A DNA stretch of 64,000 nt from Bog-756 sp963727955 (GTDB lineage Bacteria; Actinomycetota; Acidimicrobiia; Acidimicrobiales; RAAP-2), in the NCBI GenBank assembly GCA_963727955.1, contig CAVSII010000005.1:297481-361480 (forward strand), in the 5' to 3' direction. Both the position numbers and the translations under genes were made by a program. Below the pieces are notes generated by a model, which saw nothing but the letters and a program-made list of their open reading frames with translations, had not been told where the DNA came from and searched no databases. Shown here piece by piece: positions 48,844 through 58,643 of this stretch. Position 1 is the stretch's first letter; every line of letters begins with the position of its first letter.

Positions 48844-49677
48844 ATGACCGGGTCGCTGACCGGCGCCCCCCGACCCGATCCGCCGGCCCCGTCGCTGGTT
48901 GCCGCTGAGCCCGTGGCAGCAGCCGATCTGGCCGGCTCCCCGGCGGTCGCCGAGGATCCGGTAACCAACCCGACTGCCCCCGCCGACCCCGTCGCCCCTC
49001 CCTCGGCGCCGGTTCCGCAGTGGAGCGGCGAGCCGGACCCCTTCCCCCTCCCGGTCATGGCCGCACTGGTGGGAGAGTACCGGTGGATCGAGAACGCCCT
49101 CTATGCCGTGTTGGGCGAGTGGGTGAGCGACATGCCGGTGGCCGCCGTCCAGGTGCACCTCGACGGAGAGAGCCAGCGTCACGCCTGGCATGCCGACCTG
49201 TGGGCCGACCGCCTCCCCGTTCTGGCCGGAACGGATCCGGCCGCCTTCACGGTGCCGTCGCCGGCCACCGTCGCCCTTTTCGCCACCTTGCAGGGGGCGG
49301 CCGTCGACCTCGACGGCTCGGCCACCGGGTACCCGGAGCTGCGGGGTGGATCGTCGCTGCCCCGCCCCGGGGCCCTGCCCCGGCTGGCCGGCCTCTACCG
49401 GGTGGTTCTGCCCCGCCTGGCCACTACCTATGAGCGCCACCTCCGGGCCGTGACCCACTCGCCGACCGACCCGCCGGTCAGGCGGGCCCTCCGGCTGGTG
49501 CTCAACGACACCATCGAGGATTGGCACACCGGCGAACGCCTGGTACAGCGCCTGGTCACCCGGCCCCACGATGTGGCCGCCGTCCACGATTTCCTCCGTC
49601 ATCTGGAGTCGGCGGTGGTGGCGGCCGGAGCACGGTCCGGCCTGGTCACACTGGGTGAATCGGTACCCGAGAATTGA
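48844..49677 (+). CDS. Putative ferritin-like helical protein
   Basis: A 277-residue protein. The first 65 residues are Ala/Pro-rich and disordered. The remainder looks like a four-helix bundle: LVGEYRWIENALYAVLGEWV, ESQRHAWHADLWADRLPVL, RLAGLYRVVLPRLATTYERH and RLVLNDTIEDWHTGERLVQ. Spaced Glu and His residues in these helices could bind metal as in ferritin-like folds, but the classical ExxH motif is not complete, so this is a guess. The start lies directly after the nadE stop, so co-transcription is likely. Confidence 0.6.
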   Translation: MTGSLTGAPRPDPPAPSLVAAEPVAAADLAGSPAVAEDPVTNPTAPADPVAPPSAPVPQWSGEPDPFPLPVMAALVGEYRWIENALYAVLGEWVSDMPVAAVQVHLDGESQRHAWHADLWADRLPVLAGTDPAAFTVPSPATVALFATLQGAAVDLDGSATGYPELRGGSSLPRPGALPRLAGLYRVVLPRLATTYERHLRAVTHSPTDPPVRRALRLVLNDTIEDWHTGERLVQRLVTRPHDVAAVHDFLRHLESAVVAAGARSGLVTLGESVPEN

Positions 49678-49858
49678 GCCTCGGAGGGCACTTCGGCGCC
49701 TGAATCCGCATGGAGGGCTTGACGCGTCCGGTAAACTTCGAAAGCAGCAATCGTTGCGCCCAAAAGTGCCGATCCCAAAAGTAGAGAGAGCCGGTCTGCC
49801 GAGCTCCCTGCGGGGGGTCGGCCACCCCTCGAGCTGGTGGGGGAAACCAAAGGACCTG

Positions 49859-50803
49859 GTGAAGTTGGCAAAGGAGCGCCTCGAGCGAGACGACGAAGAC
49901 CTGGTTCGGCTCTATCTGACCGACATCGGCCAGTATCCGCTTTTGACCAAGGACGATGAGGTGCGGTTGGCCCAGGCCATCGAGGCCGGACGTGAGGCCG
50001 ATGCTCAGCTGGCGGCGGCCCCCAAAGGCCTGACCCCAGCCAAAAAACGGGAGCTGCGCCGTGTCACCCTGCAGGGTGAAGGGGCTCAGCAGACCTTCGT
50101 CCAGTCCAACCTCCGGTTGGTGGTGTCCATCGCCAAAAAATACCAAGCGTCGGGCCTCCCCCTCCTCGACCTCATCCAGGAGGGGAACCTGGGCCTCATG
50201 CACGCCGTCGAGAAATTCGACTGGCGCAAGGGCTTCAAATTCTCGACTTACGCCACCTGGTGGATCCGGCAGGCCATCACCCGGGGCATCGCCAACACGG
50301 GCCGGACCATCCGTCTGCCCGTACACGCCGGCGACACGCTGGCCCGGGTTCAGAAGGCGCAGGCCCGACTCGAGCTCAAGTACGGTCGTCCGGCCACTTT
50401 GGCCGAACTGGGTGCCGAAGTGGAGATGCCCGAGGACAAACTGGTCGAAGCGCTGCGGTTCCGGGCCGAGCCCCTTTCGTTGTCGGAGCCGCTGCGTGAG
50501 GACGGCGACGCCGAGTTGGGTGACGTGGTCGAGGACAGGTCGGCCGAGTCACCCTTCGAAGTGGCTGCCGTTTCCCTCCTCCCCGAAGAGATCGGTCGCC
50601 TGCTGTCGCCGCTCGACGAACGCGAACGCGAGATCCTGCGCCTCCGTTTCGGTCTCGATCGCGGCGAGCCGCGCACTCTCGAAGAAGTGGGTGAGCACTT
50701 CAACCTGACCCGTGAGCGGATCCGTCAGATCGAGGCCCGGGCCATGTCCAAGCTTCGCCATCCTTCGTCGGACACCGGAGCGAGGGACCTCCTGACTGTC
50801 TGA
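49859..50803 (+). CDS. Sigma-70 family RNA polymerase sigma factor (principal type)
   Basis: A 314-residue sigma factor from GTG 49859 (AAAGGA just upstream); earlier in-frame GTG and TTG codons would add 30-40 non-conserved basic residues. Region 1.2: DLVRLYLTDIGQYPLLTKDD. Region 2: NLRLVVSIAKKYQASGLPLL, then DLIQEGNLGLMHAVEKFDWR, GFKFSTYATWWIRQAITRGI and TGRTIRLPVH. Region 3 follows. Region 4: EREREILRLRFGLDRGEPRT with LEEVGEHFNLTRERIRQIEA. The conserved 2.3-2.4 sequence is that of group 1 or 2 factors. It could be the housekeeping factor, but a longer RpoD elsewhere cannot be excluded. Confidence 0.93.
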   Translation: MKLAKERLERDDEDLVRLYLTDIGQYPLLTKDDEVRLAQAIEAGREADAQLAAAPKGLTPAKKRELRRVTLQGEGAQQTFVQSNLRLVVSIAKKYQASGLPLLDLIQEGNLGLMHAVEKFDWRKGFKFSTYATWWIRQAITRGIANTGRTIRLPVHAGDTLARVQKAQARLELKYGRPATLAELGAEVEMPEDKLVEALRFRAEPLSLSEPLREDGDAELGDVVEDRSAESPFEVAAVSLLPEEIGRLLSPLDEREREILRLRFGLDRGEPRTLEEVGEHFNLTRERIRQIEARAMSKLRHPSSDTGARDLLTV

Positions 50804-50881
50804 CCGGACCACGGGGCGCCGCCTCGACCGGGCGCCCGGGCACCGCCGCGGGCCGGCGGCGGACCGGGTACCATCTGCTCC

Positions 50882-50956
50882 ATGAAGAAGCTCATCATCC
50901 TCGCCATCGTGGTTGCCCTGGGTGTTGTCGCCGCCAAGCGGCTTCGCGCCAGCTGA
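50882..50956 (+). CDS. 24-residue membrane micro-protein
   Basis: ATGAAGAAG opens a frame of 24 residues: a basic start MKKL, a single hydrophobic helix (IILAIVVALGVVAA) and a basic end (KRLRAS). Small proteins of this pattern are conserved in actinobacteria. It lies 78 bases after the sigma-factor stop. No ribosome binding site is visible and the frame is short, so it may also be chance. Confidence 0.45.
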   Translation: MKKLIILAIVVALGVVAAKRLRAS

Positions 50957-51062
50957 GGCCGACCGCCCGTTCGAGCTTCCCCTCTCCGCCGTGAGCGGAG
51001 TGAGGCGGAGTGAGCGGAGGTAGGCGGAACAGAGGGGACGTCCGGTAAACCCCGGGGGTTAG

Positions 51063-51857
51063 TCAGGTCTGGGTACGGCGTGCCAGTCGCCAGGCCACCA
51101 GCGCTCCGACTGACGCGGCGGTGACACCGGCCGCGGCGGCGGTCATCGACCAACTGGGAACGGGCACCCGGTCGCGCAGCCGGACCGGTTTGGTGAACTG
51201 CATGACCTCCCACTCGCGCTCGCGGGCGACCTTGGCCAGAACCCGGTCGGGGTTGACGGCCACCGGGTGGCCCACCGCCTCGAGCATGGGCAGGTCGGTG
51301 TACGAGTCCGAGTAGGCCGACGACTCGGCCAGATCGATGCCTTCGGCCGCGGCCAGCTCCCGCATGGCCTCGGCCTTGAAAGGTCCGTAGGCGTAGAAGT
51401 CCATCTCGCCGGTGTAACGGCCTTCGTCGTCCACCACCACCCGGCTGGCGATGGCGCCGTCGACCCCCAGATGCCGGGCCAGGGGCAGAACGATGTCCTC
51501 GGGCGCCGCCGACACTAGGTAGACCTTGTGGCCGGCCGCCCGGTGGCCCTCGATGAGGTCGAGGGCCTCGGCGTAGATGATGGGTTCGACGATCTCCTCG
51601 AGTGCCTCACCGACGATCTCCCGGATCTGCTCGCGGTCCCAACCCTTGGTCAGGGTGAGCATCGATTCGCGCACCCGGGCCAGCTTCTGCTCACTCGCAC
51701 CCAGGTGGAGATAGATGACCTGGGAGACGATGGCTCTGGCCACCAGCCGTCGATTGATCAATCCCCCCCGGTAGAGGGGCCGACCGAAGGCACCGATGGA
51801 CGCCTTGGCGATCACCGTCTTGTCCAGGTCGAAGAAGGCTGCCCTCATCCCACTCAT
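51063..51857 (-). CDS. HAD-IB family phosphatase with C-terminal membrane helix
   Basis: A 264-residue HAD phosphatase: nucleophile motif AFFDLDKTVIA (Asp10, Asp12), motif II VYLVSAAPEDIV, a basic residue in FKAEAM, and motif IV YSDSYTDLPMLEAVG. This is the SerB/CicA-like HAD-IB group. The last 25 residues are a hydrophobic helix (SMTAAAAGVTAASVGALVAW), so it is membrane-anchored. An ATG at 51848 is an alternative start. It is transcribed just after the TrkA pair on the same strand, 22 bases away. The likely substrate is a phospholipid or phospho-sugar. Confidence 0.88.
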   Translation of the reverse strand: MSGMRAAFFDLDKTVIAKASIGAFGRPLYRGGLINRRLVARAIVSQVIYLHLGASEQKLARVRESMLTLTKGWDREQIREIVGEALEEIVEPIIYAEALDLIEGHRAAGHKVYLVSAAPEDIVLPLARHLGVDGAIASRVVVDDEGRYTGEMDFYAYGPFKAEAMRELAAAEGIDLAESSAYSDSYTDLPMLEAVGHPVAVNPDRVLAKVAREREWEVMQFTKPVRLRDRVPVPSWSMTAAAAGVTAASVGALVAWRLARRTQT

Positions 51858-51879
51858 CTCGTCACAACCATGGCTCGTC

Positions 51880-52542
51880 TCAGTGGCCGACCAGTAGTCC
51901 CTGCACGACATCCTCGGCATCGGCCGTGACCAGCACCAGCACCTCGTCCCCGATGGCCAACCGGGTGTCACCGCGGGGAACGATCAGATGATCGTCGCGC
52001 ATGACGGCCACCACGGTGGCGTCGCGGGGGACGCCGAGGTCGGCCAGGGTGAGACCGGCCGCCGGGCTGTCGTCCGCCAACGTGACCTCGACCAGATGGG
52101 CGTTACCTCCTTCGAACCGGAGGAGACGGACCAGACTTCCCACCGACACCGCTTCTTCGACCAGGGCGGTGAGCAGCTGGGGGGTGGACACCGACACGTC
52201 GACGCCCCAGCTCTCGGTGAACAGCCACTGGTTCTTCGGGTGGTTGACCCGGGCCACCACCCGGGGCACGGCGAATTCCTGCTTGGCCAGCAGCGAGATG
52301 ACCAGGTTGTCCTCGTCGTCGCCGGTGGCTGCCACCACCACGTCCACGGTGGCCAGACCGGCGGCGTCGAGGGAGGCCACCTCGCAGGCGTCGGCCACCA
52401 CCCAGGTGACGTCCAGGTCGCCCCGGATGCGGGCCACCAGGTCCGGATCGCGCTCGATGACCAGCACCTCGTGGCCCCCGGCGTGGAGATCCGAGGCGAT
52501 GGCGGTTCCTACGCTCCCGGCACCGGCGATGGCTACCTTCAT
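51880..52542 (-). CDS. TrkA-type K+ uptake regulator (second of the pair)
   Basis: A 220-residue protein with an N-terminal RCK/NAD-binding domain (VAIAGAGSVGTAIASDLHAG, then VIERDPDLVARI, VVAATGDDEDNLVISLLAK) and a C-terminal RCK_C domain (LADLGVPRDATVVAVMRDD and AIGDEVLVLVTADAEDVVQG). Such proteins gate the TrkH/Ktr channel according to nucleotides. It is 13 bases after the first TrkA gene. The pair, next to an APC permease, matches ceoB/ceoC (Rv2691/Rv2692) and its surroundings in M. tuberculosis. Confidence 0.93.
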   Translation of the reverse strand: MKVAIAGAGSVGTAIASDLHAGGHEVLVIERDPDLVARIRGDLDVTWVVADACEVASLDAAGLATVDVVVAATGDDEDNLVISLLAKQEFAVPRVVARVNHPKNQWLFTESWGVDVSVSTPQLLTALVEEAVSVGSLVRLLRFEGGNAHLVEVTLADDSPAAGLTLADLGVPRDATVVAVMRDDHLIVPRGDTRLAIGDEVLVLVTADAEDVVQGLLVGH

Positions 52543-52555
52543 GATCCGGCCTTCA

Positions 52556-53239
52556 CTATTCGGCTTCCTGTGGCCGAACCGGCAGGACCGCCGTTCCCAC
52601 CAGACGGGCGTTGAACCGGTCGAGGGCGGTATCGGTGACCATGAGATGGAGGAGGTCGCCGTCCTGGCCGACCAGGTCGCCGAAGTCGAGGTGGGCCACC
52701 CCGGCCCTGGTTACGGCCACCACGGTGACGTCGCCGGGTACGCTCAGATCGGCCAACCGCTTTCCGGCCCAGCGCTCGGGCAGGGTGCGCTCGACCAACG
52801 AGAGGGTGCCGGTCGGATCGGACCACTCCGACTCGACCTCGGCCGGTACCAGCCGCCGGCGGACCTGGTCGATGGTCCACGACACGGTGGCCACGGTCGG
52901 GATCCCGAGCCGCAGGTAGATCTGGGCCCGCCGGGGATCGTAGATACGGGCGACCACATTGGGGATCTCGTAGGTCTCGCGGGCGATCCGGGCCGTGAGG
53001 ATGTTGGTGTTGTCGCCGCTGGTCACGGCGGCCAGCGAATCCGCTTCACCGGCCCGGGCCCGGTCGAGGTCACCACGGTCGAAACCGGAGCCCACGATGG
53101 TGGTGCCGGCCCAATCGGCAGGCAACCGCCGGAAGGCCTTGGCGTTGCGGTCGATGATGGCCACGGTGTGCCCCTGGGCGGCCAATCCGACCCCCAGTCC
53201 GGAGCCCACCCGGCCACAGCCCACGACGACGATGTGCAC
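52556..53239 (-). CDS. trkA: TrkA-type K+ uptake regulator (first of the pair)
   Basis: A 227-residue RCK protein from a GTG start giving HIVVVGCGRVGSGLGVGLAA, the standard first strand and glycine-rich loop, followed by VAIIDRNAKAF, VTSGDNTNILTARIARE and a C-terminal RCK_C domain (LADLSVPGDVTVVAVTRAG, and GQDGDLLHLMVTDTALDRF). It binds NAD(H) and controls K+ uptake. No trkG/H channel gene lies in the window. Divergent from the APC permease gene. Confidence 0.93.
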   Translation of the reverse strand: MHIVVVGCGRVGSGLGVGLAAQGHTVAIIDRNAKAFRRLPADWAGTTIVGSGFDRGDLDRARAGEADSLAAVTSGDNTNILTARIARETYEIPNVVARIYDPRRAQIYLRLGIPTVATVSWTIDQVRRRLVPAEVESEWSDPTGTLSLVERTLPERWAGKRLADLSVPGDVTVVAVTRAGVAHLDFGDLVGQDGDLLHLMVTDTALDRFNARLVGTAVLPVRPQEAE

Positions 53240-53517
53240 CCGACCATGCAACACGCATCGCCGGCCGATCACAACTCGCCGGGCCCTTTGGCCTGCTCCT
53301 GTTGGGCCTGCCCGGGCGACTACCACGGGCCCGGGCGACCTCCCGCCGTCACGGGGACGGGCGGAGCCCATGGTTTACTGAGGGTGTGGACCCGTCGGTG
53401 ACCGGAGGCGTGGATCCGGTTGGGCCGGTCGAGATCGGCAGTGCCGGTGGGGCGGCAGCCGGCGCGGCTGACGGTGTCGCCGTCACCCCGGGTCCGATCC
53501 CGCGGAGGCACGAACGT

Positions 53518-55899
53518 ATGACCCCGGCGGCCGCCGAATTGGTCAAGGTCGACCTCCCCGAAACGCTCCGCTACCGACTGAAGAACGTCCTCCTGGGCCC
53601 CCCCATCGCCTCTGACCGTCAGTCCAGCGAGCGGCTGGGCAAGCCCACCGCCCTGGCCGTCCTGTCCTCGGACGTCATCTCCTCGTCGGCTTACGCCACC
53701 GAGCAGATGCTCATCCCGCTCATACCCATCATCGGCGTGGCCGCTTTCTCCCTCGTCATCCCCATCAGCATCGCCGTCATCTTCGTGCTGCTGTTCGTGA
53801 CCCTTTCCTACCTCGAGGTGGTCAAGGTGTACACGAAGGCCGGCGGGGCCTACGTGGTGGCTCGCCAGAATTTCGGCCTGACCGTGGCCCAGGTGGCGGC
53901 CATGTCGCTACTCATCGACTACACGTTGACCGTGGCCGTGTCGGTGGCGGCCGGGGTGGCCGCCATCACCTCGGTATTCCACGGACTGACCCACGACTCC
54001 ACCTGGATTGCCATCGCCCTCGTTCTCCTTATCGCTTACGGCAATCTCCGGGGCATCCGCGAGGCGGGGCGTACCTTCGCCATTCCCACCTACTTCTTCA
54101 TCGCCAACATGATCGTCATGTTCGCCGTCGGGGCCTACAGAGCGCTCAACGGCTCCCTCCACGCCCACTCGATCACCGACCACCTCGTGGGGTCGAACCC
54201 AACGGTGGCTGTGGGCCATCCGGGTAGCGGGCTCCTCTACGGGGCCACCATCTTCATCGTGCTCAAGGCCTTTGCCTCGGGCGGTTCGGCCCTCACCGGT
54301 ACCGAGGCCATCTCCAATGGGGTCAGCATCTTCCGCCGACCGGAGTCGCGCAACGCCCGCATCACCATGGTGCTCATGGCGACCATATTGGGGTCGCTGG
54401 TGCTCGGGGTATCCGCACTGGCCGCCGTAACCCACCCTGTGCCCTACCAGTCGGGTTCACCCACCGTGATCTCTCAGATCGCCCGGTTCGTCTACGGACA
54501 CGCCGCTCTCGGCAACCTGGCATACGTCTTGTTGCAGATCGGTACAACCTTCATCCTCATCCTGGCGGCCAATACCAGCTTCACCGGTTTCCCGTTCCTG
54601 GCCAGCTTCGCCGCCGAGGACTCCTACCTACCCCGACAGCTGACCAAGCGCGGACACCGCCTGGTCTTCTCCACCGGCATCATCGTCCTCACCGTCGTCT
54701 CGATGATCCTGCTCCTGATCACCCGGGCCCAGGTTGACAAGCTCATCCCGTTGTACGCCATCGGCGTGTTCACCGGCTTCACCATGGCCGGGGCGGGCAT
54801 GGCCAAATACCACTGGAACCACCGGGAGGACCACTGGCGGCGCCGGCTGGCTATCAATGGGACCGCCTCGGTTCTCTCCTTCATCGTCCTCATCATCATC
54901 GCCGTGTCTAAATTCACAGAGGGCGCCTGGGTGATCCTGATCATCCTGCCGGTCGGGGTGCTCGTCCTTCTCGCCCTCCACCATCAGTACGTGGACGAGG
55001 AGAAGCAACTCGAGGACGGCGCCACCGAGGCGGCCGAGGCCCCCGTCCTCCAGCGCCACGTGGTTATCGTCCTCATCGACCGCCTGGACATGGCCACCGC
55101 TCGAGCTCTGCAGTACGCCCGCACCCTGCGCCCCGACGAGCTGCGGGCGGTGCACTTCACCCTGGACGACCAGGCCTCGGCCCAGCTGGAGGCCGAGTGG
55201 AGCCGTCTGGGGCTGGCCCAGCTACCCCTGGACGTGGAGGAATGTGAGGACCGTCGACTGACCCGCGCCGCCCTCGAGCTGGCGGCCGAAACGGTGGCGG
55301 ACGGGGAGACAGAGCTCACCATCCTGTTGCCGCGGCGCGGGTTCGCCGCCGGGTGGCACCGCGTGCTTCACGACGCTACGGCTGACCAGATCGCCGCCGC
55401 TGTGGGCCAGCTAGCCCACGTGAATGCCACCGTGGTGCCCTATCAGCTCACCGGGGGCTGGCTATCCAAGCGACGTGAGTGGGGCCGAAAGGTCGACACC
55501 TCCCTGGCTCCCGGTTCCGGGTATCGGGCCTCGGACCGGGCTGCCGACAGAGAGGCGGCCGAGCGGGCCTCCTTCGAGCGGGCCGCCTTCGGTGAGCGAC
55601 GCCGGGGCACCATCCCCATCAGCGAGGCTCAGTGGCGGAACCGGGTCCGGGTGGCCGGTCGGGTCAAGTCGGTACGGGTGCAGCCCCGGGCCGGTACCTC
55701 CAACCTCGAGTGCGTTCTGGCCGACGACAGCGGCAAGATCCTCCTGGTCTTCCAGGGCCGTCGGCGCATCCCCGGCATCCAGCCCGGGGCCCGTCTGGTG
55801 GTCGAGGGGATGGTCGGGGACTGGGCCCGCCGCCAGGCCATTCTCAATCCCGACTATGAGCTCATCGCCGGTCCCGAGGCCCGGATCGAACCCACCTGA
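53518..55899 (+). CDS. APC-superfamily amino-acid/K+ permease fused to an OB-fold domain
   Basis: A 794-residue protein from ATG 53518 (GGAGG nine bases before); a GTG at 53386 would add 44 residues. Residues about 50 to 490 form 12 helices of an APC permease, including VLSSDVISSSAYATEQMLIP and GGSALTGTEAISNGVSIFR. A cytoplasmic domain of about 190 residues follows (a USP-like fold, with VVIVLIDRLDMATARALQYA). The last 80 residues (VRVAGRVKSVRVQPRAGTS, then RRRIPGIQPGARLVVEGMVG) are an OB-fold like M. tuberculosis Rv2694c. In mycobacteria the permease (Rv2690c), TrkA pair and OB protein are separate neighbours; here the OB part is fused. Confidence 0.9.
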   Translation: MTPAAAELVKVDLPETLRYRLKNVLLGPPIASDRQSSERLGKPTALAVLSSDVISSSAYATEQMLIPLIPIIGVAAFSLVIPISIAVIFVLLFVTLSYLEVVKVYTKAGGAYVVARQNFGLTVAQVAAMSLLIDYTLTVAVSVAAGVAAITSVFHGLTHDSTWIAIALVLLIAYGNLRGIREAGRTFAIPTYFFIANMIVMFAVGAYRALNGSLHAHSITDHLVGSNPTVAVGHPGSGLLYGATIFIVLKAFASGGSALTGTEAISNGVSIFRRPESRNARITMVLMATILGSLVLGVSALAAVTHPVPYQSGSPTVISQIARFVYGHAALGNLAYVLLQIGTTFILILAANTSFTGFPFLASFAAEDSYLPRQLTKRGHRLVFSTGIIVLTVVSMILLLITRAQVDKLIPLYAIGVFTGFTMAGAGMAKYHWNHREDHWRRRLAINGTASVLSFIVLIIIAVSKFTEGAWVILIILPVGVLVLLALHHQYVDEEKQLEDGATEAAEAPVLQRHVVIVLIDRLDMATARALQYARTLRPDELRAVHFTLDDQASAQLEAEWSRLGLAQLPLDVEECEDRRLTRAALELAAETVADGETELTILLPRRGFAAGWHRVLHDATADQIAAAVGQLAHVNATVVPYQLTGGWLSKRREWGRKVDTSLAPGSGYRASDRAADREAAERASFERAAFGERRRGTIPISEAQWRNRVRVAGRVKSVRVQPRAGTSNLECVLADDSGKILLVFQGRRRIPGIQPGARLVVEGMVGDWARRQAILNPDYELIAGPEARIEPT

Positions 55900-56060
55900 A
55901 CGGCCCCTCACCGCCCCCCACCCACGGCGCGTCAGGCACCACCTACAGTGCTTCCTTGCTCATGACCCCCATTTGTCTGTATCTTCTGCCCCCGTTGCCG
56001 GGTTCGGCGTGCCGTGAGGGCGCGCCCCGGTGGAGGGCCACACGGACGAGGCCACGCAGG

Positions 56061-56122
56061 GGGACCCAAGTCCCTGTCCACTGCGATGGGTCGCGGCCGC
56101 GGGAGCCGGGTTACAGCCGCGA
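56061..56122 (+). other. Structured 5' leader upstream of hppA
   Basis: Two perfect stem-loops occur before the H+-pyrophosphatase gene: GGGAC-CCAA-GTCCC (56061-56074) and TCGCGGC/GCCGCGA (56091-56097 with 56116-56122). The leader from the last stop is about 245 bases long. It does not match any riboswitch consensus that I can recall. It may simply be GC-rich structure, or an unassigned cis-regulatory RNA. Confidence 0.35.
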
Positions 56123-56146
56123 AGCACACCGAAGGGAGCCTTACCG

Positions 56147-58551
<2,405 letters not shown>

Positions 58552-58643
58552 GGCGGTCGTCCACCGAGCCAAACGGGCCCTGGTGGCGGCCAAGCGGGGT
58601 TGACAAGGCCCCGCCGCACCGTCCACCCTGAGGCCCACACGCC

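Noticed and set aside
50991..51030. Imperfect GGAGTGAG-like repeats after the micro-protein
   Set aside because: They are short, irregular and without spacer structure, so they are not a CRISPR array or a clear tandem repeat.
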